64,000 bases of DNA. It comes from DASRBO01 sp035653595. Lineage in GTDB: Bacteria; Actinomycetota; Acidimicrobiia; Acidimicrobiales; JAJPHE01. The stretch covers positions 1 through 64,000 of the forward strand of contig DASRBO010000195.1 of assembly GCA_035653595.1 (NCBI GenBank). Reading direction: 5' to 3'. Below, one piece after another: positions 1 through 8,208 of the stretch. The translations under genes and the position numbers were made by a program. Every line of letters starts with the position of its first letter. Within the stretch, counting starts at the first letter, position 1. Below the pieces are notes generated by a model. The model saw only the letters and a program-made list of their open reading frames with translations. It ran no database searches and was not told the origin of the DNA.

Positions 1-101
1 ACCACGGCACCGACGTCGTGCTGGTGACCGGCGACCACGGAGCTGTGGTGGGCGAGCTGAGCTTTGCCGGCATCAGCCGCGGCCTGGCGGAGCGGCGGTG
101 A
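1..101 (+). CDS. C-terminal end of an unidentified protein (partial)
   Basis: The window opens inside a reading frame that runs without a stop to TGA at 99-101. The last 32 residues read HGTDVVLVTGDHGAVVGE then LSFAGISRGLAERR. The hydrophobic strand followed by a Gly-Asp-His-Gly turn would suit an alpha/beta enzyme, but the piece is too short to name a family. Its stop overlaps the GTG start of the next gene as GTGA, so the two are probably co-transcribed and translationally coupled. I do not recognise the gene. Confidence 0.6.
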   Translation, partial: HGTDVVLVTGDHGAVVGELSFAGISRGLAERR

Positions 102-1315
102 GCTCCATCTCCCTGCAGGAGGCCAGGTGGCTGGCCATCGAGGCCCAGGGGCTGGGACGGGCCCGGCCCGCCCGCCGGCCGGGGCGGGCCCAGCTGGCCC
201 GGCTGCTCGACCGTCTGGGAACCATCCAGCTGGACGCGGTGAACGTCCTGGCCCGCACTCAGCACCTGGTGAGCTTCTCCCGCCTCGGCCCCCACGACCC
301 GGCGACCTTCCGGTCCCTGACGGGCCCGGGCGGGCCGTGGTTCGAGTACTGGGGCCACGCCGCCTCGCTGCTGCCCAACGAGTTGCACCCGCTGTTCCGC
401 TGGCGCATGGCCCAGTGGCGGGGCGAGGGCGACGTGGTGGACGAGCGCCGGGCGGCCTGGTACCGGGCCCACGCCGCCTACATCGAAGCCGTCTTCGAGG
501 AGGTCGGCGAGAGGGGCCCCCTCGCCGCGTCGCAGCTGTCCGATCCCCGCCGGCGCCAGGGGGAGTGGTGGGATCGGCGCAGCGACGGCCGGCGGGCCCT
601 GGAGTACCTGTTCGCCAGCGGCCGCCTGGCCGCCTGGCGCACCGCCAGCTTCGAACGGGTCTACGACCTGACCGAGCGGGTCCTGCCGGAGGAGGTTCTG
701 CAGCTGCCGACACCGGACCGGGCCGAGGCCCACCGAGCCCTCGTCCAGCGGGCGGCCGGCTACCTGGGGGTGGCCACCGCGGCCGACCTGGCGGACTACT
801 TCTGGCTGCGCCGCTCGGAGGTGCGCACCGCGGTGGACGAGCTGGTCGGGGCCGGATCCCTGGCGCCGGTGCACGTGCAGGGCTGGGCGCAGCCCGCCTA
901 CCTGCCCGCCGGCGCCCGCATCCGCCGGCCTGGTCGGGCCCATGCCACCCTCCTGTCGCCCTTCGACTCGCTCATCTGGGCCCGCGAGCGGACCGAGCGC
1001 CTCTTCGGGGTGCGCTACCGGATCGAGATCTACGTTCCAGCGCCCAGGCGGACCCACGGCTATTACGTGCTGCCGCTGCTGCTGGGCGACAGCCTGGTCG
1101 CGCGACTCGACCTCAAGTCCGACCGGGCCGGATCGACCCTGCTGGTCCAAAGCGCCCACCTCGAGCCGGGCCAGGAGCCGCTGGACGTGGCCGGGGCGGC
1201 CGCCGACGAGCTGGCCGCTCTGGCCCGGTGGCTGGGGCTCGAGAATGTGTCGGTGGCGGGCCGGGGCGGCTTCGCTCCGGCGCTCCGGAAGGCGGTGCGC
1301 TCCGCCGGTGGTTAG
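98..1315 (+). CDS. YcaQ/AlkX-family DNA glycosylase (winged-helix HTH_42)
   Basis: A 405-residue protein of the HTH_42 (YcaQ/AlkZ) family, whose characterised members remove bulky alkylated bases or unhook interstrand DNA crosslinks. The conserved front part holds LGTIQLDAVNVL around residues 41-51. Its Q-L-D (44-46) matches the catalytic Q-hydrophobic-D motif of the YcaQ branch rather than the Q-hydrophobic-Q of AlkZ. A downstream FEYWGHAAS block and a C-terminal winged-helix and beta region, including PFDSLIWARERT, are also typical. The GTG start overlaps the preceding stop by 4 nt. Its stop overlaps the convergent peptidase stop by 4 nt, so the two transcripts run tail to tail. Family assignment is firm; lesion specificity is inferred. 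Confidence 0.85.
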   Translation: MSSISLQEARWLAIEAQGLGRARPARRPGRAQLARLLDRLGTIQLDAVNVLARTQHLVSFSRLGPHDPATFRSLTGPGGPWFEYWGHAASLLPNELHPLFRWRMAQWRGEGDVVDERRAAWYRAHAAYIEAVFEEVGERGPLAASQLSDPRRRQGEWWDRRSDGRRALEYLFASGRLAAWRTASFERVYDLTERVLPEEVLQLPTPDRAEAHRALVQRAAGYLGVATAADLADYFWLRRSEVRTAVDELVGAGSLAPVHVQGWAQPAYLPAGARIRRPGRAHATLLSPFDSLIWARERTERLFGVRYRIEIYVPAPRRTHGYYVLPLLLGDSLVARLDLKSDRAGSTLLVQSAHLEPGQEPLDVAGAAADELAALARWLGLENVSVAGRGGFAPALRKAVRSAGG

Positions 1316-3135
1316 CCGGCGAGGTGCTTGGCCAGGAACTCCTCAGCGGCCCGGTAGAACCGGAGGTTGTTCTCAGGCTTGGCGAACCCGTGGCCCTCGT
1401 CGGGGAAGAGCATGTACTCGTACTCGATGCCGCGCTCCTTCATGGCCGCCACGATCTGCTCCGACTCGGCCTGCTTGACCCGGGGGTCATTGGCGCCCTG
1501 GGCGATGAGGATCGGTATCCGGATTTCGTCCACCCGCGACAGCGGGGAGCGGGACCAGAGGAACTCGCGGTCGCGCTCGGGATGGCCCAGCAGGCGGTAG
1601 AAGACCTGCCGGATGCCGACCCAGTACGGCGGCACCGTCTCCAGCAGGGTGATCAGGTTCGACGGCCCGACGATGTCCACCGCGCATCGGAAGAAGTCGG
1701 GGGTGAAGGTGGCGCCCACCAGGGCGGCGTAACCGCCGTAGCTGCCGCCGAAGATGGCGATCCGCTCAGGGTCGGCCCAGCCGGCGTCGACGGCGTACCG
1801 GCAGCCCTCGATCAGGTCGGTGTGCATCTTGCCCGCCCACTCCTGGGCGCTGGCGTTGAGAAAGTCCTTGCCATAGCCGCCCGACCCCCGGTAGTTGACC
1901 TCGAGGCACAGGTAGCCCCGGTTGGCCAACCACTGGGCCGTCGGGTTGTAGCCCCAGCTGTGCCGGGCGCCCCACGGGCCGCCGTGCACGTTCAGCACCG
2001 CAGGCAGCCGGCTGCGGTCTAGCTCGGCCGGGGCGGTGGCGTAGGCGTGGATCTCGAGCCCGTCGGAGGCCTTGAAGGAGAACGGCTCGACCGGCGCCAG
2101 GCGGTACTCCTTGAGCGCCGGCTGGTGGTGGAAGAGGAACGAGGGCCGGTGCCCGCGCTCGTAGGTGTAATAGTCGACCGGCCCGTCGTCGTGGACGTAG
2201 GCCACGATCCAGCGCCGGTCGGCCTCGTCGCGGCTCAGGATGTGCAGATCGCCGGGGTCGGCCGCCTTGAGAGCCTCCACGTCGGCCGACACCGCCTCGT
2301 CCAGAACGACCAGCTCCACCCGGTCCCGCACGATGGCGGCCAGCTGGGGCTCGTAGCTGTCGGGGTGGACGGCGACCCCGGCCACGTCGTTGACGGGATC
2401 CTCCAGCAGCACCTCGCTGTTGCCGGTGGACGGGTCGAAGCGCACCAGGCGGGTGGCGTTGGAGCCGACCGGGTTGAGCAGGTACAGCTGCTCGCCCTTC
2501 CCGTCGAAGCCCACCACCCCAGAGGTGTTGAGGGTGGCGTCCTCGGCGGCGATGGTGAGGACGACCTGCCAGTCCTCCGGATCGCCCTCCCCCATGAGGT
2601 ACTGCTCGGAGCCGTCGTCGGTGATCCTGGTCCCGCCCCTGACCGTCAGGTCGTGGTCGATGATCCAGTCGTCGAAGCCGGGGTTGGAGACCACCTTGTC
2701 CAGGGCCCCGCTGGGCAGATCGAGGTGGTACACGTCGTGATACCGCGGGTCGTCGGCGTTGATGCCGATGAGCAGCTCGTCGGGGCGGCGCCGCGACGAG
2801 GCCAGGGGGCGGGCCTGGGCCCCGGGGAAGGGGGTGCGGTTCACCACCTCGCCGGAGTCGAGATCGACGGTGTAGACGTGCCAGTTCTCGTCGCCATCGC
2901 GGTCCTGGACGTAGTAGAGGTGCCGGCCGTTGTGGGCCCACCCGTACATGCGGATGCCCCGACCGGTGTCCGAGGTGACCGCCTGCATCTCCCCGCCCAC
3001 CGGACCCACCCAGACGTTGAGCACCCCTTCGAGGGGAGCCAGGTAGGCCAGCCGCGATCCGTCCGGCGAGAGCTGGGGGTTGACCCTCTCCGGGTTGCCG
3101 AAGAGGACTTCCAGCGGGATGAGTTCGACAGTCAA
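1312..3135 (-). CDS. S9 family peptidase (acylaminoacyl-peptidase-like)
   Basis: A 607-residue serine peptidase of the prolyl-oligopeptidase family: an N-terminal beta-propeller (NPQLSPDGSRLAYLAP marks a WD40-like PD40 blade) and a C-terminal alpha/beta-hydrolase. The triad is visible: Ser465 in GGSYGGYAA, Asp550 in GANDPR and His582 in DEGHGF. The longer open frame upstream is low-complexity and belongs to shadow sequence. I chose TTG at 3135 because a GAGGAGG ribosome site lies about 8 nt upstream and the protein then begins at the usual family position. It follows the MFS gene on the same strand by 52 nt, so the two may be co-transcribed. There is no signal peptide, so a cytosolic peptide-trimming role is likely. 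Confidence 0.9.
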   Translation of the reverse strand: MTVELIPLEVLFGNPERVNPQLSPDGSRLAYLAPLEGVLNVWVGPVGGEMQAVTSDTGRGIRMYGWAHNGRHLYYVQDRDGDENWHVYTVDLDSGEVVNRTPFPGAQARPLASSRRRPDELLIGINADDPRYHDVYHLDLPSGALDKVVSNPGFDDWIIDHDLTVRGGTRITDDGSEQYLMGEGDPEDWQVVLTIAAEDATLNTSGVVGFDGKGEQLYLLNPVGSNATRLVRFDPSTGNSEVLLEDPVNDVAGVAVHPDSYEPQLAAIVRDRVELVVLDEAVSADVEALKAADPGDLHILSRDEADRRWIVAYVHDDGPVDYYTYERGHRPSFLFHHQPALKEYRLAPVEPFSFKASDGLEIHAYATAPAELDRSRLPAVLNVHGGPWGARHSWGYNPTAQWLANRGYLCLEVNYRGSGGYGKDFLNASAQEWAGKMHTDLIEGCRYAVDAGWADPERIAIFGGSYGGYAALVGATFTPDFFRCAVDIVGPSNLITLLETVPPYWVGIRQVFYRLLGHPERDREFLWSRSPLSRVDEIRIPILIAQGANDPRVKQAESEQIVAAMKERGIEYEYMLFPDEGHGFAKPENNLRFYRAAEEFLAKHLAG

Positions 3136-3187
3136 GGAACCGGCCTCCTCGCTCGGGCGCCGCCCGCCGAGCCGGCCAGACCATAGG

Positions 3188-4486
3188 TCAAGGGGCGCAG
3201 GTCGGACCGGGGGCCGCCGCCTGAGCCGGCAGGCGGCGGTTCCGGTAGGCGAACCAGCCCGAGCCGGCGGTGGCGGCCAGACCGGCCGCTCCGATGATGA
3301 CGAAGAGGGTCCGAGGCGAAGTGGCGTCGAGCACGGGGCCACCGGCGGCGTAGGAGATGGCCGCCGCCACACCCACCCCTCCCCAGACGTTGCCCATCAC
3401 CCGACCCAGGAACCGGTCGTCCACCCGGCGCTGCAGGAAGGTCTGCAGGTCGGTGTCGACCAGGGCCAGCCCTATCCCCCGCACTGTCTGGGCGGCGACG
3501 GCGGCGGCCACCGCCGACGCCGGTGCCGTCAACAGGTTCCCGGCGCTGGCCAGCCCGAGCCCGGCGTACAGGCCGGCAAGACGACGACCCCCAGGGCCGC
3601 CGCCGTCCTGGGCGTCGAGGCGGCGGGGAGGCGCCGCCGTCCGGCGGGCCCGGCGCACAGAGATGCTCGCCAGCCCGGCGACCACTCCGATCGAAGCCCC
3701 CGACAGCAGCAGGCCTATGCCGACCGGACCGGTGTGCAGCGTGTCGCGCCCGAGGAACGGCAGCGCCAGGTCGTCGGCGGCGGTGGCCAGCACGACCAGC
3801 CAGAACCCGAGGGTGACGGCGCGCACCAGCCGGTCCGACCACAGGTAGCGGACACCCTCCCGCAGGTCGGACCACGTCGAGCCCGGACCGCTATCCCCCG
3901 TCGTCGCCCCGACCTCAGCGTCCGCCCGACCCCGGGGCCGCAGGCCGGCGAAGAGCGCGGCCGCGACCACGAAGCTGGCGGCGTCGACGGCCATCACCCC
4001 CCGGGTCCCGACCGGCGCCAGGAGCCAGCCGGCCAATGGCGGTCCGAGCACGGCTCCCAGCTCGGCGCCGCCGGCCAGCAGGGCGTTGGCGCGCGGGAGG
4101 CGCGTCGGGGAGGTCAACGAAGGGACGACGGCCATGAGGGCCGGGTGCATGCCGGCGCCGCCCAGGCTCCGGGCCACCACCAGCACCACCAGGACGGGCC
4201 AGGGGGGGAGCCACGCGGCTATGACGGCGACCACTACCGCCTGCGCCCCGGCCGTGGCCACCAGGAGGCGGCGCCGGTCGACTCGGTCGGCCAGGGCGCC
4301 GGCTAGGGGCGAGAACAGCGGCCCGGCACTGTCGGCCAGCAGCAGCAGTCCCACCGCCAGACCGGAGCGGCCGGCCCGCTGCACGTAGAGGATGAGCGCC
4401 AGCACCGCCATGGAGTCACCCAGTGGGGACACGAGCCCGGCGACCGACAGGCGGACCAGCGCTGACCGCGGTGGGGACTCGGCCAT
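3188..4486 (-). CDS. MFS transporter
   Basis: A 432-residue major facilitator with about 12 hydrophobic segments. After the first helix pair comes the family A-motif region (LAGALADRVDRRRLLV, about residues 59-74), and the ALFAGLRPRGRADAE loop marks the middle. The second half contains a long hydrophilic loop and ends in a basic tail (YRNRRLPAQAAAPG). ATG at 4486 is chosen because the sequence before it is not membrane-protein-like. The layout, with an early DSMAVLALILYVQRAG segment, resembles multidrug/DHA-type exporters, but the substrate cannot be told. It is divergent from the cupin-GrpB gene across 93 nt and lies upstream of the S9 peptidase on the same strand. Confidence 0.85.
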   Translation of the reverse strand: MAESPPRSALVRLSVAGLVSPLGDSMAVLALILYVQRAGRSGLAVGLLLLADSAGPLFSPLAGALADRVDRRRLLVATAGAQAVVVAVIAAWLPPWPVLVVLVVARSLGGAGMHPALMAVVPSLTSPTRLPRANALLAGGAELGAVLGPPLAGWLLAPVGTRGVMAVDAASFVVAAALFAGLRPRGRADAEVGATTGDSGPGSTWSDLREGVRYLWSDRLVRAVTLGFWLVVLATAADDLALPFLGRDTLHTGPVGIGLLLSGASIGVVAGLASISVRRARRTAAPPRRLDAQDGGGPGGRRLAGLYAGLGLASAGNLLTAPASAVAAAVAAQTVRGIGLALVDTDLQTFLQRRVDDRFLGRVMGNVWGGVGVAAAISYAAGGPVLDATSPRTLFVIIGAAGLAATAGSGWFAYRNRRLPAQAAAPGPTCAP

Positions 4487-4579
4487 GACCGAAGGCTGCC
4501 AGCACGCCGGGAGCCGTTCCAGGACCGTCCCCGCCGCCAGGCCCGGGCGGGGGATCCGCTCGGGGGCGAGAATGACGGC

Positions 4580-5464
4580 GTGCGCGTGATCCGCTTCGAC
4601 CCCGAGGTCTCCGTACCGTCGAGCGTACGGGGCGGATCCCACCGGCTCGGGCATCTGGTCGACAACGGCTCCGAGGTCAGGGTGAGCGTCCTGCACATGG
4701 GCCCGGGCGGGGGTCTGGATCGGAACTGCGCCGCTCGCCTGCTCGTGGCCGTCCTCGCTGGGACAGTGTCCGCCGTCGGGGACCAGGCCCCGGCCCGGCG
4801 CGATCTGACCGTGGGCTACGGAGCGGTGTGGGAGGCGGGAGAGCGGGCCCGGCTCTCCAGCGCCTCCGGCTGCACCGCCGTGCTGGCCGAGGGAAGCTTC
4901 GACGTCCGGGCGATGGCGGTCACCCAGGACATCGTGGTGGCCGACTACGACGAGGACTGGCCGCGCTGGTTTGCCGTCCTCGAGGCGCGACTGTGGCCGG
5001 CGGTGCAGGGCGTTGCTCTCCGGGTGGACCACGTAGGGTCGACCGCCGTGCCCGGCCTTCCCGCCAAGCCGGTCATAGACCTCGACGTGGTGGTCGCCTC
5101 GGCCGACGACTTCCCCGCTGTCATCGAGGCGCTGGCCCGCCTGGGATACCGCTGGCGCGGGGACCTCGGGGTCGAAGGACGGGAGGCATTCGACCTGGCC
5201 GAACCGGCCGACCTTCCCCGCCATCACCTCTACCTGGTGGTCGAGAACAGCAAGGCCCATCTCGACCACGTGCTCCTGCGTGACCTTCTGCGAACGGACC
5301 CGGAGGCGAGGCACGCCTACGGCGAGCTGAAGCGCCACAACGCCGCCACCGTGGCCGGGGACATGGACCGCTACGTGGCGGCCAAGGCGGCGTTGGTGGC
5401 CGAGTTGCTCACCCGGGCCCGGCAGGAGCGGGGGCTGCCTCCGGCGGAGTACTGGGTGCCCTGA
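4580..5464 (+). CDS. Cupin-like domain fused to a GrpB-family nucleotidyltransferase-fold domain
   Basis: A 294-residue protein in two parts. Residues about 1-108 look like a small cupin barrel: short beta-rich stretches (SEVRVSVLHMGPGGG, LLVAVLAGTVSAVGDQ, VGYGAVWEAGER) end in a typical final strand. Residues about 112-294 are a GrpB/UPF0157 domain: VADYDEDWPRWF, then VDHVGSTAVPGLPAKPVIDLD, whose Gly-Ser and Asp residues are those of the nucleotidyltransferase fold, then HHLYLVVENS. GTG at 4580 is used, with GTG 4586 as an alternative. An internal ATG at 4914 would give a normal stand-alone GrpB but has no ribosome site at a useful distance, so the fusion is preferred. GrpB proteins often have no known substrate. 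The next gene starts 2 nt after the stop. Confidence 0.75.
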   Translation: MRVIRFDPEVSVPSSVRGGSHRLGHLVDNGSEVRVSVLHMGPGGGLDRNCAARLLVAVLAGTVSAVGDQAPARRDLTVGYGAVWEAGERARLSSASGCTAVLAEGSFDVRAMAVTQDIVVADYDEDWPRWFAVLEARLWPAVQGVALRVDHVGSTAVPGLPAKPVIDLDVVVASADDFPAVIEALARLGYRWRGDLGVEGREAFDLAEPADLPRHHLYLVVENSKAHLDHVLLRDLLRTDPEARHAYGELKRHNAATVAGDMDRYVAAKAALVAELLTRARQERGLPPAEYWVP

Positions 5465-5466
5465 CG

Positions 5467-6030
5467 ATGGCTTCGCCAGCGGCACGGAGCCGGCTCTTCC
5501 ACTTCAGCGACGACCCGGGGATCGACGTCTTCGTCCCCCGCCCAGTGCAGGTGCCATCACCGCGCCAGCCGGGCAGCGAATGGCTGAACGGTCCACTGGT
5601 GTGGGCGGTGGACGAGTCGAGACAGGCCACCTATCTCTTCCCGCGGGACTGCCCCCGGATCCTCCTCTGGCCGACCAGCTCCACATCGGCGGGCGACCTC
5701 GAGCGGTGGTGGGGCGATCGGACGGCGACGATGATCGCCCACGTCGAATGGGCGTGGCTGGCGGAGATCACCCGCCACCGCCTGTATCGGTATGAGCTCC
5801 CGCCCCAGTCCTTCGTGGCCCTCGACGACGCCTGGATGTGGGTATCGCCCGATGTGGTCACCCCGATCGGTAGGGACGTGGTCGCCGATCTGCCGGCTGC
5901 CCTGGCCGCCGAGGGTGTGGAGCTGCGGGTGATGGAGAGCCTGACACCGCTTCGCGGGGTGTGGACGACCACCCTTCACGCCAGCGGGATACGCCTCCGC
6001 AACGCCAAGGGGTGGCCCCCGGGCGAATGA
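5467..6030 (+). CDS. DUF6886 family protein
   Basis: A 187-residue soluble protein that begins with the family hallmark RLFHFSDDPGIDVFVPRPV, followed by GPLVWAVDE and a stretch about cysteine-poor, tryptophan-rich strands (AHVEWAWLAEITRHRLYRYEL, ALDDAWMWVSP). This is the DUF6886 pattern, a family with no assigned function. It starts 2 nt after the cupin-GrpB stop, so both are likely on one message. Several members of this family sit beside GNAT or nucleotidyltransferase-fold genes, which would fit here but does not establish a role. It ends 8 nt before the convergent SRPBCC gene. Confidence 0.75.
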   Translation: MASPAARSRLFHFSDDPGIDVFVPRPVQVPSPRQPGSEWLNGPLVWAVDESRQATYLFPRDCPRILLWPTSSTSAGDLERWWGDRTATMIAHVEWAWLAEITRHRLYRYELPPQSFVALDDAWMWVSPDVVTPIGRDVVADLPAALAAEGVELRVMESLTPLRGVWTTTLHASGIRLRNAKGWPPGE

Positions 6031-6038
6031 GGGCCCTG

Positions 6039-6503
6039 CTAGTCCGAGGTCGACTCGGCGAAGCGCGGGAGGTTCTCGAGGGTGGCGAGCATCGTCACCC
6101 GGTTGTGGGCCGAGCGGTCCCTGACACCCGTGACCGGGCTGCTGAGCACCTGCATCCATCGCTGGCGCCGGTCCTGCCAGCGTTCGGTCACCCGGCAGCC
6201 GCCGTCCTCCGGCGCGAACTCGTAGGTCCAGCGCGCAACCGGGAAGGGGCCAGCGGCGACGTCGAAGGCGAAGCGCCGGCCCTCATCCGCGCTCACCACC
6301 GTGCAGGTGGTGCTCCAGCGCCGGCCATTGGCCCGGTTGGCCCCCCGGAAGCGGGCTCCCACGGCCGGGCCGGACGCCCCGCCCAGCCACCGACAGGAGG
6401 TCGTCTCCGGGCTCCAGTCCGACATCCGCGTCACGTCGCTCACCAACCGGTACAGCGACTCCGGCGCCGCCTTTATCAGCCGGTCGACGCTCACCTCGGT
6501 CAT
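6039..6503 (-). CDS. SRPBCC family protein (polyketide cyclase/START-like)
   Basis: A 154-residue helix-grip protein: VSVDRLIKAAPESLYRLVSDVTRMSDWSPE is the classic first strand and helix, then FRGANRANGRRW, a long central strand pair and a C-terminal helix that forms the lipid-sized cavity. Members bind or convert hydrophobic ligands, but no catalytic residue can be named. ATG at 6503 is used, since the longer frame upstream is a shadow of the membrane gene. It follows the mannosyltransferase-like gene by 38 nt on the same strand, so the two could be co-expressed. Confidence 0.8.
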   Translation of the reverse strand: MTEVSVDRLIKAAPESLYRLVSDVTRMSDWSPETTSCRWLGGASGPAVGARFRGANRANGRRWSTTCTVVSADEGRRFAFDVAAGPFPVARWTYEFAPEDGGCRVTERWQDRRQRWMQVLSSPVTGVRDRSAHNRVTMLATLENLPRFAESTSD

Positions 6504-6541
6504 GAACCCACCTCGGGGTGTCTCCGGGCTCCGCCCAGCCT

Positions 6542-8059
6542 CTACGGGACGAGGCTCAGGGTAGTCACGGTGAAGTAGGTGAGACATGCGAGGAGCGCGG
6601 CCCACACGGCGGCCAGGGCGTAGGTGCCGCCCCGACCGAGGCGCCTGGCCATGGCGATGGTGACAGGGAAGGCGACCAGGAGGAAGCGGGGCCGGATCCC
6701 CACCGGGGCGGAGATGAGGGTCAGCCCGAGAGTTCCGACGACCCAGATGGACAGGACGGCGGGTGGCCGCCACCGCCACAACAGCGCCCCGCCGACGGCG
6801 GCCACCACCAGCCCGGCCACCAGCATGACGGCGTTGTCCAGCTGCAGGGGGTGGCCGACCACGTAGCCGATGGGCGACAGGGTGGTCTTGTACAGCCCCC
6901 GCAGGACACCGCCGTGGTCCCAGAACAGCTTCTCGCTGTGATACCAGGCCAGCAGATCCCCGGTCCGGACCCAGAGATAGGCGAAGTAGCCCACGGCTCC
7001 CAGGGGAGCCAGCGCCGGGGCGGACAGGGCGGCCCAGGGCCGCTCCTCCGACGCTTCCGGCGGGGCCTCTCGCAGGTGCCGGAAAGCTGCCCATCCGCAG
7101 CAGGCGACCAGTACGAGCGCCGAGGGGGCGGTGGCGGTGGCGACGGCAGCGGACAGGCCGGCGACCACCCAGCGGCGGCGGAGCAGGGCCAGCAGGCAGG
7201 CGGCAGCGGCCAGGGCCGTGAGGCCTTCCGAGTAGGCCATGGACAGCACGAAGGCCCCGGGGAAAACGCTCCAGAGCAGCACGGCCCTGTCGGCGACCTC
7301 CTCGCCCGCCAGGTGGCGGGCGAGCATCCACACCGCCACCGCCGCCAGCGCTCCGATCAGGAGACCCAGTGCCAGCCCGGCGGCCAGGGGGGTGAGCCCG
7401 GTCAGGACGCTGAGTCCCCGCACCAGGCCCGGGAAGAGGGGGAAGAAGGCCATGTCCCAGCCGAGGGGGGAGCCGGGCAGGGGCGGGGGTGCGTAGCCGT
7501 GGGCGGCGATGTGGACGTACCAGGCGGCATCCCATATGCCCGATGACCCGAGGAGACGGCTGGTCGAGCCGGCCAGGGGCCAGGGCACCGGCACCCGCCC
7601 GGCGGTGAGGCCTCCCCCGGGCCTCGACACGGCCACCCCCATGGCCACCAGCACCAACAGCCGCGAGACGGCATAGACCGAAAGCGGCCAGCGCAGCTCG
7701 AGGGCCAGGGCCCGGAGGCGGCCGGTCGCCGGCGCCTCCGCCCGGCCCGGCGCCTCCGCCCGGGCCGGCGCCTCCCGCACCAGGGTCAGGCGGGGACGCT
7801 CCCAGACTTCCGCCCGGGGCGGCACGTTCCTCGGGGCCGGCTCGGCGAGGATCTGGTCCGCTCTCCGCACCCAGGTGCGCAGGGTGGCGGTGGGAATCCC
7901 CAGCTCGCGGGCCACGCTCGGCACTATCCCGAAGGGGTTGCCACCGGCGTCCTCGATGGCGTCGAGGACCTGGCGCACCGCCAGGCGCCGGAACTGGGGT
8001 GGGTAGGGCCGCCGGCCCGCCGGCGCGGACCGACCATCGGTGAGGAGGGTGGCCGTCAT
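6542..8059 (-). CDS. Transposase-type HTH domain fused to a GPI-mannosyltransferase-like membrane protein
   Basis: A 505-residue open frame starting at ATG 8059. Residues about 17-72 (YPPQFRRLAVRQVLDAIED ... SVARELGIPTATLRTWVRRAD) form an IS3/HTH_Tnp_1-type helix-turn-helix, as at the front of OrfA transposases. A proline/alanine/arginine linker (about 73-110) made partly of APxRAE repeats follows. From about residue 115 there are about 10 membrane segments with the GPI-mannosyltransferase (PIG-V-like) pattern: a first luminal loop containing SSGIWDAAWYVHIAAHGYAP and later FFPLFPGLVR. These polyprenyl-phosphate-sugar enzymes add mannose at the outer membrane face. No stop or frameshift separates the two parts. 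I know of no reason for a DNA-binding head on this enzyme. It might be a gene fusion after an insertion. Confidence 0.8.
   Translation of the reverse strand: MTATLLTDGRSAPAGRRPYPPQFRRLAVRQVLDAIEDAGGNPFGIVPSVARELGIPTATLRTWVRRADQILAEPAPRNVPPRAEVWERPRLTLVREAPARAEAPGRAEAPATGRLRALALELRWPLSVYAVSRLLVLVAMGVAVSRPGGGLTAGRVPVPWPLAGSTSRLLGSSGIWDAAWYVHIAAHGYAPPPLPGSPLGWDMAFFPLFPGLVRGLSVLTGLTPLAAGLALGLLIGALAAVAVWMLARHLAGEEVADRAVLLWSVFPGAFVLSMAYSEGLTALAAAACLLALLRRRWVVAGLSAAVATATAPSALVLVACCGWAAFRHLREAPPEASEERPWAALSAPALAPLGAVGYFAYLWVRTGDLLAWYHSEKLFWDHGGVLRGLYKTTLSPIGYVVGHPLQLDNAVMLVAGLVVAAVGGALLWRWRPPAVLSIWVVGTLGLTLISAPVGIRPRFLLVAFPVTIAMARRLGRGGTYALAAVWAALLACLTYFTVTTLSLVP
7731..7778 (-). repeat. Tandem 18-nt repeats coding the HTH/membrane linker
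   Basis: Nearly identical 18-nt units (plus-strand form GGCGCCTCCGCCCGGSCC) stand at 7731-7748 and 7749-7766, with a partial third copy to about 7778. On the coding (minus) strand they give APxRAE-type hexapeptides, which form the flexible join between the HTH and the membrane enzyme. Because the unit is a multiple of 3, copy-number changes would keep the reading frame. Confidence 0.7.
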
Positions 8060-8179
8060 GGCTACCGGCTTTTACCAGTCCGACGCTCCGCCCAAACCGG
8101 TCTCAAACCTCCCACTCATCCCCCGCCCCGCCCCGCCGATTGGTGGGTCGGGCCCGAGGTCCGGGCCGCCCTCCGCATT

Positions 8180-8184
8180 AGGAG
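8180..8184 (+). promoter_or_regulatory. Ribosome-binding site AGGAG before the DUF4185 gene
   Basis: AGGAG stands 6 nt before an in-frame ATC and 24 nt before the nearest normal start (GTG 8209). An in-frame TAG at 8179-8181 excludes any earlier start. The site therefore decides between an unusual ATC start and a GTG that is badly spaced from it. Confidence 0.5.
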
Positions 8185-8208
8185 TTCCCAATCAGACGAC
8201 CGATCCGG

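Noticed and set aside
6542..8059. An insertion sequence at the HTH domain
   Set aside because: No transposase catalytic domain, terminal inverted repeats or target duplication are seen; the HTH is part of a membrane enzyme frame.
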